A DNA stretch of 64,000 nt from Sodiomyces alkalinus F11 (GCF_003711515.1 NW_021167079.1:1973471-2037470), one strand, 5' to 3'; shown: positions 20,766 through 32,957, counted from the stretch's first letter. Numbers and translations: made by a program. Notes: a model not told the origin generated them from the sequence alone.

Positions 20766-22019
20766 ATGGACGAACAATCTGGCCATCCGGCATCAACGCC
20801 TTCGCCTCAGCCCGAGCCGTTTCGCAACAGGCTTCCCACTCTTTTTGAGGTGCTGAGTCGTCGTACGCGACCTCCGGTCGATCTCTTTTCGTTTTACATT
20901 TATATGCGGGACCAGCAACGATCCGTTGACTATCTCGATTTTTGGTGCGTTTAAGAAGGACTTCTCGAATACCGGACCGTGCAATTGACGTTTATTTATT
21001 TATTTAACAGGCTCGATGTCTCTCAGCACATGTCGCTATGCCGTCACTATGTTCGTGAACTCCGACGCTCCGTCCTAATAGGGACTCCCGATATGGACAA
21101 GGCCGGTTCAATACGCTCTTCCGCCATTCTAGAGAATATTGGAGACATGAATCATCCTGCCGCCGGTCCATCCATGTATGCTACGGAGAAAGAGAAGGAT
21201 CAGGACGCCCAGATGTCTGCTTTCCTTCGCGAGGAGCAGGCGCAAGACTCGCCCAACGAGAGCGCCGGGACCGACCGCCGAGGGACCAGCCGTCCCAGTG
21301 GGTACTTCAGCACCCCGCAAGACCCGACATCCGACTCGAACTCGCCCGCCCTCACCGTCGCGCGGCAAGATATCCGCGCATCGGCCGAGAAGATTCTCTA
21401 CACTTTCCTACTTCCTGGTGCCGAGCGCGAAATCATCCTTCCCGGTAGCATCACGCAGGACGTGACTACGTCAATTGAGGAGTTTGGAAGAGACGACCCC
21501 GAGGTGTTTGACGTGGCAAAAGACTACGTCTTTCAGGCTATGGAGAGGGACGCCTTTCCTGGCTTCCTCCGGATGAAGGCCCTCGGCAACTTGATCCCTC
21601 CGACGCTGGTTCTTCGTCTTATCATTGGTCTACTTGCCATGTTTGGCGGCTTTTGGGCCGCGTTTGTGCTCATCTTCCTTGACATGGACCGACTGACGAG
21701 ATGCTGGGTGGGTGGCTTTCTTTTCCTGCTTTAACCCCATCTATAATGAGAAACCCTATGTACTGACAAGTCTCGGTTCTAGCTCATCCTCCCGTTCACT
21801 CTGGGCGTTTACTTCCTCGCTTCTTACCAGTACTCGCTCGACCCGGTATTGGCCCTCATTGGTTTCAGCGAGTACACACCTTTCAGTTTCTCTCGTATCC
21901 ACGAGCCCTACATCCGCAAGCTCCTCGCCAGGCGCTCCCTCATGGTCCTTGCCGTCACAGCTCTCATTGACGCCGCTCTTTGTCTCCTCTTTATCTTAGT
22001 CCCCGGCAAGAGGCTCTGA
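20766..22019 (+). CDS. RGS-domain membrane protein, Rax1/RgsB-like
   Basis: Fungal regulator-of-G-protein-signalling-like protein with C-terminal membrane segments, the architecture of yeast Rax1 and Aspergillus RgsB, linked to polarity and development. Three exons, 20766-20944, 21011-21707 and 21783-22019, give 370 residues. The RGS region opens with LPTLFEVLSRRTRPPVDLF and YLDFWLDVSQHM (the Trp codon is split by intron 1). It is interrupted by a disordered insert of about 90 residues and closes with SAEKILYTFLLPGAER through FDVAKDYVFQAMERDAFPGFL. Membrane segments are about residues 262-286 (LVLRLIIGLLAMFGG), 293-308 (LILPFTLGVYFLAS) and 345-366 (SLMVLAVTALIDAALCLLF). The insert is typical of this subgroup. 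The GAP activity itself cannot be inferred from sequence. Confidence 0.85.
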
Positions 22020-22838
22020 GGACTCGATGTCACTTGATGGTTGGGCAGCTACGCGATTTTACGAACTGTATGATGTTCCAGGGCGTTGGGTCTTAAAGCG
22101 ATGGAGGTTTTTTTTTCTTCCACTTTGTCTTCCTCCTCCGAAAGTTTCTTTCTAGTCTACCACAGGATACCCGGGTTGGTATGGAAGGTTGGCTACACAA
22201 GCGGGCGCGAAGTAGTAATGGAGTCAGATTCTGTTGATCCCCACGGCACAGTGTTCCATGCTTCGTCGGTGCTGGCGGGAACTAGAGTACGATTGCTCCC
22301 ACTCTCCTCGTAGTCGAACGAACGCCCATGTGGTCGTTTATTGCTGGTACTTGGTCTCCATCGGTGCCTGCGAGGTAGCGAGAAAGGCCCAGTGCGTAAG
22401 AGCGGGCGTCGTCAGTCTCCTCAGATTTACTTGGTCTTGATGCTTTCTGAGGGATGTCCGGATGTCGGCACTCGGGGAATGCAATCACTGAATGAAACAA
22501 ACACTGCAAGATCGCCAGTCATTCGTAAGGTCCTTTGTCTCATTAGCAGGTTCCGTCCGTCTATGATGAATAAACACTGTTTCGTGGGACACTGGAAACA
22601 TGTGGGCAAGAAGCGCCTGTCTACCCATCCCTCGTCGTTGTGCCTTCTCTTTTGGCCTCCAGCAAGTGATAAAAAAAAAAAAAAAAAGGAGCATCATAGG
22701 GGGTTTTGGTGGGTGTAGCAGACGTGTCTGCCCAAGTTCGGTGTATTCCCTTCCCCGCCGAGAGGGGTCACGAACTGCTTGGTCCTCATGTCGGGCGATA
22801 TATCGCATTCGGTTGAGCTTCGACGGGACGCAGACGTC
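22020..22838. other. Convergent 3' spacer Rax1-like / CSN7
   Basis: 3' ends of two genes. It holds a 17-base A-run at 22671-22687 and a TCTT-rich stretch around 22110-22140. Small frames here have no recognisable product. Confidence 0.55.
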
Positions 22839-23811
22839 TCACAGCTTCCGCCGGCTCGCGCGTTTCTGCTCCTCTTCCTCCTGGTCGACATCCATAGTCT
22901 CGTCATCGACGGCGTCAGTGCCTTCCATCAGGTTACTGGCGCGCTTGTTCAAGGCCCTGCCCCTTCCGCCCCGAAGACTATACGAGGTAGTAGCCCGAGG
23001 ACCGGATCGCCGGGAGCGATCGCCGCCGGAAGCACCCTCAGAGGGGACAGCCTTGGCTTCGTCGACGAGTCTGGCGAGCTTGGCGTCGCGGGCGGCGGAT
23101 TCGCGGTGGCGACGGGCGGCGTTGGCACGGATCTCGGCGGTTTGAACTTCGATGTCGCGGAGGGTGGTGGTGCAGCGGTCAGACCAGGTGCGTAGCGGGG
23201 AGACGAGGTCCGCGACGGCGCCCGGACGGAGGTCGCGGAGCGGAGAGAGGGCGTTGACTTGGACGTACTGCCGTGCGGGGTCGAGGGTCGCGGTTAGAAG
23301 GCCGGCGTAGACGGCCAATGTGACGAGAGATTCCAGGGCGCGGGAGTCCGGGAGGCCAAGGGCGGACTGGAGGCGCGGGTAGGTTAGGTTGGCTCGGTCA
23401 CGGGCGAGGGTAAGGAGGGTGAGCTGGCGCAGCTTGAGAGTCTGAGATTCGTTAAGAGGGGGCAGAGGCGGTTGTGATTGTTGTTGCTGATGCTGTTGCA
23501 GGGACTGTTGGTAATCGGCGTAGGTGCCGTAGGAGAAGATCTCGAGGAGGGTAAGGTGCCGGGCGAACTGGGGCGACTGGGAGAGAGACTGGATCTGTGG
23601 AGTGCAGAGAAGTTCGGTGAATAGGAAAGTGTTGGGATGGGATGTAGCACGGGTAACGAGGTCAGCTGCTGCGCGAGGAGAGGTCGCCGACTTGGTGAGA
23701 GCTAGGAACGGCTGGAGAGAGGTCTCGAGAGTTAGTCTCCAGAGTGGTATCGAGGCGGGATTTGGAGGGAGGCGTTACCTCGAGGGCATTCAAAGCCTTT
23801 GTCTGTTCCAT
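22839..23811 (-). CDS. CSN7: COP9 signalosome subunit 7 (PCI domain)
   Basis: Subunit of the cullin-deneddylating COP9 signalosome. Two exons, 23811-23779 (11 codons, MEQTKALNALE) and 23711-22839, phase 0, give 301 residues. The PCI domain spans about residues 20-165: FLFTELLCTPQIQSL, HLTLLEIFSYGTYADYQ, LKLRQLTLLTLA, LTYPRLQSALGL and ESLVTLAVYAGLLTATLDPARQYV, with the winged-helix part at the end. CSN7-type features are the short length and the C-terminal helix followed by a charged tail (DVDQEEEEQKRASRRKL) used for complex assembly. A Gln-rich loop sits in the PCI domain. CSN7 is favoured over proteasome or eIF3 PCI subunits by this size and by FGTYADYQ-like spacing. Confidence 0.88.
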
Positions 23812-26384
23812 GTCGACGGATCAGACGTGGAGAGGCGCACGATGCAAAGGTAATATCTCAACTTGGCTGGCCAGCTCAGCGTCACACTGGAAGCTGGATG
23901 AGGTTTCGATGGAGGGGTCGCCGCCAGAGCGATGTATTGTCGGGGTTGATCAATGGTTAAGGGTCGGATGGCGGGCGAAGACGTTGCAACCGGGGCTTTC
24001 CTTAATACGCCAATCCTTGTTTTGGTATTTTCAGTTTCGTATTGACCCTTAACTAAGCGCTTTTCGAGGTTGGAACCCTGTCCGTTCGTGTGGTTGGATC
24101 TGTTTGTAGGCAAGTCAATGAAGTTGGAGTCGGAAGCTAGATACCCAGAGCTGCCAGTCAAGCATGGCAGGTAGGTACCTAGGTACCTTAGTAATTACGA
24201 AGTACCTATGTACGAAGTACTTACTCACATCGCAGTTTGGCTGAGTCAGCTTGTGTGTGACACAGTACCTAATGCTTATAATGCAACACTGTGAATCTCG
24301 AGATCGGAGAGGGTATCAATACATACACGCATAGTAGGGCGGAGAAGAACAGACTAGAAGCGCGTTAGTAAGGTTGTGGGAACGGGATCTTACCTATGTC
24401 ATTTCGACCCACCCCCGAGTAAAGTACCTTGGTAAACCCCGCGACTTGAGCGTATCAATCAAGGTAATAAATGAAGCTCATCTGACTTGCTACGGATCTG
24501 ACCATCTAGAGAATGAGACACGTGAGCATGAATTCCTGTGTTTCCATAAGGTACCTAGGCAGTGAGGTACGGATACACTTTGTGAAACAGGGGACCCAGT
24601 CATGGCGATTGGGGAAGCACGAACATGGTACGTACCTTATATCCGTAAGTGCTTACCTTATGATTGCCGATCAGTGAGTGAAGGGTAAGGTAATGATCTG
24701 TGGCGCCGGGGTTAGACAATGACCATAACGGCGCGGAGCGAGGCCGTTGACTAATAAGCCTCAGCCATGTTTCTTATTATAATCCTTTCTCGCTGGGTCA
24801 TTGTCCTCCCGTTTTGGAAGACAAAACAAGAGACACATTAGGTAATGTAGCAAACATATACGGAGTATGGATGAGATTTTAGTGTTCAGTTCCATATGGA
24901 TATTCTTAGTTAATTGGAGGAGAGATACTCCGGCTGGTTGGTACGTTGTAAGGTAAAAAAAAACCCCCCCATGGTACACGTTGATCACGAGTGAAACGGG
25001 CAAAAAGGCGTTCGGAATCAACGAGACCGACGTCGGGTTTCGGCAATTGAAAACATATTATTATGCACGATGCGATTGATGGAAATATGTAGGAGAACCG
25101 TGGGACGCCAAGTCGTTTCAACGGAAGGACAGAACACTTGGTCAAAGAGGAAACGAAATAAATAGGAAAAAGACAGGAGGGAAAAACAAAGGTAAAGAAA
25201 AGAAACAAAAGAGAAACAAGATTCATCACCTGCGACGTGGCCAATGCAAATCTATTTTCACAGACATACTTCGTACATATGTAACCAACGATTCAGTAGC
25301 TTGGGGTCCGCTCCCTGTCCACCTTAATTATTCACTCCGTCGGGTCTTACACTTCCCGTCACATCATCGGATCCTGGCAGTCCGTGAGCTCTCGGAATGA
25401 AAGGTACAGTGCTCCGTACGTACGTACCACGGTAATGACCTTAGAGAGTTAGTACTCAATACCTTAATTAATAACTCCAGCCATACATCTTGCTTGGGAT
25501 TGCGGGATACGTGTGTACCTTTACACAAAGAGCGCAACTCGTGTGATAATTAAGGTACAGATGATTGCTTCGTACGCGTAGTCGTGTTGTATTCGTGCAA
25601 CACCCAAGTCCGTGTACCTTGCGGAGCTGGTAATTACAGTACGATGTAATGTCCGGAGTAGGTATAAGGAATAGCGGACGGATACTCCGTGGGGAGTACT
25701 CCGTACCTTACCTTACCTTACCTTACCGTTGTACTTACTTTGTTCCCACCCGCAACGGGCCCGCGGATAGGTAGACTCGTGGGACCCCCAAGCCTTTAGT
25801 GTACCTGGTCCGCCCGCTTGTACTTTGCGCTTTGTGGACCGAAGCCTTTCTCACCTTCCGTTTTCTGTTATCTATCTTTCTCCCCTCCCCGGTGGCCAAG
25901 ATGAACCATCACTCTATTTGACCTCCTTACCCTTCCCCACGCCCTTGACTCGTGTCCGGGTGTCCGGCTCCTTCCTTATACCGATTTCCGTTGTGCCTGT
26001 TCCCACTTCCATAACCAGACCTATTCTCCTCCGGAAGCCGGCCTTCTGGAATTTCTAACGCCCTGCGTCTTGATCCATCCTCCATCTTTCCGACATACAA
26101 CGTGCCTTGATCGTCCCGCCTCGCCCCTCGATCACCCGGGTAGTGCGCATACCTTTTACTACCTATAATGCATAGCTCCGATCCCAGGTAGCATCTGCAG
26201 CCTTGCTTCACCCTTCACTTTTGGACGATTCGGATCGAGCAACGAGGCAAGGACAGGGAGATAGCCGGAGAGAGGAGAGAAAGAAAGAGAGAAAGAATAT
26301 AGCCTTGCGCGCCTGGGCTTGGATGGTTTCTCTCGCAACCCAACCAAAGTACAATCTCTTCGCCCGAGACCACAATCAACCGCC
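23812..26384. other. Long divergent spacer CSN7 / CCC2
   Basis: 2.6 kb without a supportable gene. It is rich in short motifs: the palindrome GGTACCTAGGTACC at 24174-24187, GGTACCTAGG near 24550, scattered CGTACC and GTACTCCGT elements (25400-25700) and four to five tandem CCTTA units at 25703-25727. A C/T-rich leader (25850-26380) precedes CCC2. Confidence 0.55.
25703..25727. repeat. Tandem CCTTA pentamers
   Basis: TACCTTACCTTACC-type array about 660 bp upstream of the CCC2 ATG. The same TAAGG word recurs singly in other spacers of the window. Confidence 0.8.
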
Positions 26385-29300
26385 ATGGCGCCTGCGTACC
26401 TCAAGATACCCACAAAGGGCGACGATGAGGAGGGGGGGAGGCCTTCATCAACGGCCCACATGGCCACCACGACCCTTAAGGTGGACGGAATGACGTGAGT
26501 TGCCCTTTAGGCCCCTTTGGTGATTTGGGGGTTTTTTATTTCATTTTTATTTTTGCCCTCACTGACGCACGATATTTCGCGCAGATGTGGCGCCTGTACA
26601 TCGGCGGTCGAATCCGGTCTCAAGGGCGTCGATGGCGTCGGGAACGTCTCTGTCAGCCTCGTAATGGAGCGCGCCGTTGTCCTTCATGATCCCCAGCGCA
26701 TTTCCGCCGACGAGATCCAACAACGCATCGAAGACCGCGGGTTCGACGCCGAAGTTCTTGCCACCGACCTCCCTTCCCCCGTATTCACCCGGCAGGCCGT
26801 CGATGAAGGGGCTTTTATTGACGACGAAGACGAAGACGAAGACGAATATGAAGACGATAAAGAGAATACCATGATGACCACGACCGTTGCTATTGAAGGA
26901 ATGACATGCGGCGCTTGTACCTCCGCCGTTGAGGGTGGCTTCAAAAACGTTCCCGGCGTGTCCGGCTTCAGCATATCCCTGCTGTCGGAGAGGGCCGTCA
27001 TTGAGCACGATCCGAGCCTTTTGCCCGCTGATAAGATCGCCGAGATCATCGAAGATCGAGGATTTGGCGCCACGATAGTAGAGACTCAGAAGGTCCGACC
27101 AGAGAGGAAAGGCAGGAAATCGAAGTCGGGAAATGGTGGCTTGCAGAGTTCCGCCGCCACCACCACCGTTGCCATCGAAGGCATGACATGCGGCGCTTGT
27201 ACCTCCGCCGTTGAAGGCGCTTTCAAAGGCGTTGATGGCGTGTTACGGTTTAACATCAGCTTACTAGCCGAACGCGCCGTTATCACCCACGACGCCACCA
27301 AGCTGACCCCCGAAAAAATCGCCGAGCTCATCGAGGATCGGGGGTTCGGCGCCGAGATCCTATCCACCCAGTCCGACGTCTCCACTCACTCCAGCACCGC
27401 ATCGACGGTCCAGTTCAAGCTCTACGGCGATTTGGACGGCATGTCAGCCCTCGCGCTCGAGGCCAAGATCCAGGCGCTGCCAGGCGTCAAATCCGCCAAG
27501 CTGAACTCGGCCGGCTCACGTCTCACCGTCACCCATGTACCACACGTCATCGGCCTACGCTTGATCGTAGAAGCCATCGAGGTCGAGGGGCTGAATGCCC
27601 TCGTCGCCGATAACGACGACAATAATGCGCAGCTCGAGTCCCTCGCCAAGACGCGGGAGATCAACGAGTGGCGCAAGGCCTTCAAGGTTTCACTCGCCTT
27701 TGCCATTCCCGTGTTCCTCATCAACATGATCCTACCCATGATTCCCGCCATCGATTTTGGTGCTTTCCAAATCGTCCCCGGTCTCTTCCTCGGCGATTGT
27801 ATCTGTTTGATTCTCACCATACCGGTCCAATTCGGCATCGGCAAGCGCTTCTACGTATCCTCGTGGAAATCGATCAAGCATAAATCCCCTACCATGGACG
27901 TCCTCATTGTCATCGGCACCTCTTGCGCCTTCTTCTTCAGTGTCGGCGCCATGCTCGTATCATTATTTTCCCCTCCTCATACCCAGCCGAGCACAATCTT
28001 CGATACCAGCACCATGTTGATCACTTTTATCACCTTGGGCCGTTTCTTGGAAAACCGAGCCAAGGGCCAGACCTCCAAGGCCTTGTCGCGGCTTATGTCT
28101 CTGGCACCATCCATGGCCACTATCTATTCCGATCCCATCGCTGCGGAGAAGGCAGCCGAGAGCTGGGATACCGCGCCGGGGTCGTCCGAACGTAAGACGT
28201 CGACTTCCCACGAGGGATCGGCGGCCGAAGAGAAAATCATCCCTACCGAACTAATCCAGGTAGGAGACATTGTCCTCCTGCGGCCGGGTGACAAGATTCC
28301 GGCCGACGGTATGATTGTCCACGGCGAGACCTACGTCGACGAGAGCATGGTCACCGGCGAGGCAATGCCTGTGCAGAAGAAGAAAGGCAGCTACCTCATC
28401 GGCGGTACCGTCAACGGCCATGGCCGGGTCGACTTCAGGGTCACTCGTGCCGGCCGAGACACCCAGCTTAGCCAGATCGTCAGGCTCGTCCAGGAGGCGC
28501 AGACAACCCGCGCACCTATTCAACGCCTGGCGGACACTTTATCCGGTTACTTCGTCCCGATTATTCTTGTTCTAGGATTCAGCACCTTCTTCGTGTGGAT
28601 GATTCTCAGCCACGTACTCAAGCAGCCGCCCGAGCTGTTCCTGCGCGAGGCCAGCGGTGGCAAGATTATGGTATGCGTTAGGCTCTGCATCTCCGTCATT
28701 GTCTTCGCCTGCCCTTGCGCCCTTGGTCTGGCCACCCCCACAGCCGTCATGGTGGGCACCGGCGTCGGAGCCGAATCCGGCATTCTCGTCAAGGGTGGTG
28801 CCGCGCTGGAGACAACCACCAGGGTCACGCAGATCGTCCTAGACAAGACCGGCACCATCACCAACGGTAAAATGAGCGTCGCGAACGCCCGTATCGTTTC
28901 CCTCTGGCAAGACACCGAATGGCAGCGTCGGATGTGGTGGACCATCGTAGGCCTGGCGGAAATGGGAAGCGAACACCCTGTGGGTAAGGCCGTTCTCGCC
29001 GCCGCCAAGGCCGAGCTCGGTATGCACATAGAGGGCACCATCGACGGCACCGTGGGCGAATTCAACGCTGTTGTGGGCAAGGGCATCAAGGCGCTCGTGG
29101 AGCCGGCGTCGAGCGCCGAACGGACAAGATACCGGGTCCTCGCGGGCAACGTCCGTTTCCTGCGCGAGAACAATGTCGAGGTCCCCGAGGACGCCGTCGA
29201 GGCGTCAGAGGAGATCAACAGCAAGGCCGGCAAGGGCTCCAAGGCCTCGTCGGCTGGCACCACGAACATCTTCATCGCCGTCGACGGCAAGTACACCGGC

Positions 29301-30044
29301 CATCTCTGCCTCTCGGATACCATCAAGGAGGGCGCCGCGGCCACCATCGCCGTCCTCCGCCGCATGAAAGTCAAGACGGCCATGGTGACGGGCGACCAGC
29401 GGTCCACAGCCGTCGCCGTCGCCAACGCCATCGGCATACCTCCCGAGGACGTCTACGCCGGGGTGTCTCCGGACCAGAAGCAGGCCATCATCCGCCAGCT
29501 TCAGGACCAAGGCGAGGTGGTCGGCATGGTGGGCGATGGCATCAACGACTCCCCCGCCCTCGCCACGGCCGACGTCGGCATCGCCATGGCCAGCGGCACC
29601 GACGTGGCCATGGAGGCGGCCGACGTGGTGCTGATGCGACCCACGGACCTGATGGACGTCCCCGCCGCCCTGCACCTCGCGCGCTCCATCTTCACCCGCA
29701 TCAAGCTCAACATCGCCTGGGCCTGTCTCTACAACATCGTCGGTCTGCCCTTCGCCATGGGCCTCTTCCTCCCCTTCGGCCTCCACGTGCACCCCATGGC
29801 GGCCGGCGCTGCCATGGCCTGCAGCAGCGTCAGCGTCGTTGTCAGCAGTCTCCTGCTGAAGTTCTGGTCGCGGCCTGCGTATATGAACGACGCTCTCGTG
29901 GAGGAGCGTGGCGGCGTTACCCGGCGCAGGGGCTTCGGCCTCTTCGACAGGCTGACGGACGTCATCGACCAGTTGCGGGGTCGCAGGAAGGATGCGGCTG
30001 GTTACGTTCCTCTGGAGGAGATTTCGGAGAGAGGAGAGGTATGA
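26385..30044 (+). CDS. CCC2: Copper-transporting P1B-type ATPase (Ccc2/ATP7 family)
   Basis: Pumps Cu(I) into the late secretory pathway to load cuproenzymes. Two exons, 26385-26494 and 26585-30044, with the intron inside the first metal site (GMT|C), give 1,189 residues. Three heavy-metal-associated domains each carry an MTCGACTS copper site (about residues 37, 136 and 230). A fourth HMA-like segment (about 307-375, GMSALALEAKIQALPGVKSAKL) lacks the CxxC cysteines. The ATPase core then shows the GDKIPADG and VTGEAMPV actuator motifs, the membrane CPC motif (746-748), DKTGT with the phosphorylated Asp790, SEHPVGKA of the nucleotide domain, and GDGINDSP (from residue 1020). The 5' region has an acidic linker (DEDEDEDEYEDD) between HMA1 and HMA2. 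Family assignment is secure. Confidence 0.95.
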
Positions 30045-30511
30045 AGAGAGGGGGAGCGGAGAACAACAATGTTCTGTAGTTGCCATATTACTGCCATTTT
30101 TCTTTTTCGTATGTTCATCATGTCTTGGATATCTATCGCTTTCATACAACGGTTGCCTTTCTCAACGTAGATAGTTTCAACAATGATCTTGTCATTACTC
30201 ATGGGCGCTCATCGCATCTTGCGAAGCTTCCTCGGGCTTAAGTCCGCTGTGTGTTGGCTCGTCCCCGGTTAAGACCGAGAGAGAGTATTCCGCTTTTTAT
30301 TGCTTGTTCTGGCTCGTGTCTTGCAGTCAATATAATCTCGACCCTATTGACAGATCATCAAATCTGAATGAACGATCCCGCTATGGCATCCTCCCTTGTA
30401 TTCAACCCCAAAACGCCGATGCTTATGCCATGAAGCACAGGATGGAAAAGAACAGACGATTAGCAACCCGCTAGAAAAGAAGGAAAGAAGAAAGAGAAAA
30501 AAAAAGAGTGG
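30045..30511. other. Convergent 3' spacer CCC2 / DUF155 gene
   Basis: About 470 bp between two stop codons, with A-rich sequence near 30475-30510. Nothing else recognised. Confidence 0.6.
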
Positions 30512-32824
30512 TCAGACCCCTTTATACGTCTGGCTAATGATCTGACTCCCGCAAAGGTAGCCCCTCTCATGCTCGTTCTGTCCAAGCATCCTGCTCCACC
30601 TTCGCACTTCATCAAGCGTTACGTTTCGTTCCCGCAACTCCCAGGCCAGGCGGCCCATAGCTCCGCTGCCCGCGTCCGCAGCTGATACTGTGGGAGGACC
30701 GTCAAGCTGGGGTAGGGAGGAGGCGTCAAGCAGCATCTGAGCCCCGAGGTCACCGGCACTTTTGTTCTTGTGTTTGGATAGGAGGGTGAAACGTATGCCG
30801 ACCTCGGCGACGGTGACGACGATGCTGATGCCGATAAGAACGATGATTATCCATGTGATGTGGCTCATATTGTAGTCGGCGACCGAGTCGGACAGGATCG
30901 AGGCGAGGTCAAGGAAGTCGCGGCAGCGCTCGTTGAGCATCTTGGTGCGAGTGTCGATCTCAAGGTACTCGCGGATGGCGCTGTAGAGGGGATGCAGCGT
31001 GGGCTCGGAATCCCAGAAGAAGTTGGGGACGTCGAGGATGTTAGAGGCTAGATTAAGGCAAAGAGAACGATATATGTTAGCGCACGTAATGTCTTTTCTT
31101 CTTCTTTTTTTCCTTCTGAGGAGTATGGATGCCCCTCGAAATATTTCGGGGGGACGATGGAAAGGTCCGGGGCAAAAAGGGAGAAGTAAAAAAAGTGAGA
31201 GCAAAAGCACATACAGAGGTTAATGTCGACACGACTCGTGAATAACCGGCCCATGATTTTGACAATCTCAGCTCGGGTCATGCCCAGTTCGCCGGTGAGG
31301 GCGAGGCGCTTAGGCACATGTTGGGCGTCGAGCATGGTCCCGTTCAAGCGTTCCTCGAAGAAGCACAGCTTGGTGCTCTGGGCGATGGCGTGACTGATGG
31401 TCAGCTTGATCATGTGGTCGCTCCGCGGCAGCAGGGTGATCATGTCGTTGAAAATGCGCGGGCGTTTGATGTCGGCGCTGTATTCGAAATTGAATTCTTC
31501 CGTCTCAAACTCATCCTCCTCCAGGGGACGGGTGAGCAGGCTCTGGCCGGCGTCGTTCTCGGCAAAGGTCAAGTCTGCCAGTATGTCCTTCTCCTGACGC
31601 TCGGTGAGATTCCAAAAGACGACAACACCGTACGAGAACAGGAAGACTTCGGCGAACGCCTTGGTATCCGGGGCAATGTGGCCCATGGGAGAGAGAAAAC
31701 GTTCATCTGCACTCCGGTCTCGCTGGGGCGAGCCAGACGGATCCGCGCCTCGATCAATGCGGTCGCCGGTTTCGTCTCCTCCCGACACGTCGGAATCCCG
31801 ATCCCGAGAACGGGTGTCGTGGTCGTTGACGGTGGCGCCACCATCTCCATCACCTCGATCTCCACCGTCGCCGTTACCGTCCCGGTGACCGTCCCGGTGA
31901 CCGTCACCATCGCCGTCACCATCGCCGTCACCGCTGGTAAAGGCATTATCCTCAAAGTAGCCCTCGTAGTGATCCCGCCTCTCGCTGCGCTCAATTTCCA
32001 AGTCGAGCAGCGTCTTCCCAGATCCAGGAGTTTTCGGTATCGGCCTGCTTCGTACCCTAAAGCCGTCGCTTCCTGGGAGGAGCGGAAGCGAGTATACAGC
32101 GTAGAGGCAATCGTCGTAGAGCTTGGTCTTGGCCCCGTGTTTCTTGCGCAGAAACTCGCCGGTGGATTTCATCTTGTAGGACTGAGCGGTGCAGTAGGCG
32201 GTAAGGCGGGCAATCTTCTCCTTGCGCTCGAACTTGGGCAGCCTCTCGGCATAACTCTTGCCGCGAACGCCGCCCTTCTTTTTCAGGATTTCGAGCTCGT
32301 CATCGTTCAAAGGGCGGCCCTCGTCGTCTTCGTGGCGCTTCGCTAGTTTGGCGGCGTCGCTGTCGGGCTCTTCCTCGTCGGAACTTCTCCTCTCGTCAAT
32401 GGTTTCGGGCAATAGCACTAGTTTCTGACTGATCTTGGATGTCCTCGAAGGGATGTTCTGCTGGCCAATACGGGATTGAATGTGGGGAAGACCAGCTCCC
32501 ACGCCTGTCAGGGAACTGGCACGCCGCGGGCGCATCGGAAGAGCTGTCCTCTGAGGGGGGGACGGTCTTGGCGCATGTCGCGGCTGGCCTGAGGGTATGT
32601 CGGAGGCGTATTGGAGGACGTTGTCGACGGACATAAAACGCATTGCCTGCTGATCAGAACCTCCGGAACCTGTACCCCGACGTTGAAGGGCCGGTCGCAA
32701 AGGGGGCCGTTGCCGGGAGTCTGTCACCTGCATGGAAACCCACCCATTAGCAAACACGATCGAACAGGAAACGGGACTCTCTTGGCCGTACAAGGACAGA
32801 TGGCGTTCGTTTTTGTGTAGGCAT
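30512..32824 (-). CDS. DUF155 family membrane protein (RMD1/RMD8, Sad1-interacting factor type)
   Basis: Three exons, 32824-32792, 32727-31215 and 31047-30512, give 693 residues. The 33-base first exon (MPTQKRTPSVL) is an inference from a 64-bp intron with donor GTACGG and a TGCTAAT branch site. The middle of the protein has LTAYCTAQSYKM, LYDDCLYAVYSLPLLPG and VFLFSYGVVVFWNLTERQEKDIL. Next come HMIKLTISHAIAQSTKL and LTGELGMTRAEIVKIMGRLF, the DUF155 core. The last exon supplies LSSNILDVPNFFWDSEPTL and a C-terminal membrane helix (ITWIIIVLIGISIVVTVAEV). Relatives include yeast Rmd1 and Rmd8 and mitochondrial RMND1; the molecular function is not established. The length and cytosolic N-terminal part resemble Rmd8 more than Rmd1. 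A Gly-Asp-His repeat insert (about residues 300-335) is encoded by a GACCGT/GACGGT minisatellite. Confidence 0.85.
31858..31935 (-). repeat. Coding GD/HRD minisatellite
   Basis: Hexamer- and 12-mer-based tandem units encode Gly-Asp and His-Arg-Asp repeats inside the DUF155 protein, between conserved blocks. The insert is low complexity and probably length-variable. Confidence 0.85.
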
Positions 32825-32927
32825 CGTTCTGGTTCCTAATTGTTGCTGATTCGACGCCGTGAAAGACCAGAAACAAGGATTCGTAGGGTTCTTTGTGAAG
32901 GACCTGAATAATGGATTTCGGGGGGGG

Positions 32928-32957
32928 NNNNNNNNNNNNNNNNNNNNNNNNNNNNNN
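32928..32957. other. Assembly gap (30 N)
   Basis: Thirty undetermined bases directly after a run of seven G. True gap size is unknown; it lies about 100 bp upstream of the inferred DUF155 start. Confidence 0.99.

Noticed and set aside
31318..32346. 342-codon plus-strand frame
   Set aside because: Antisense to the DUF155 gene; Val/Ile-rich stretch only mirrors the GD minisatellite.
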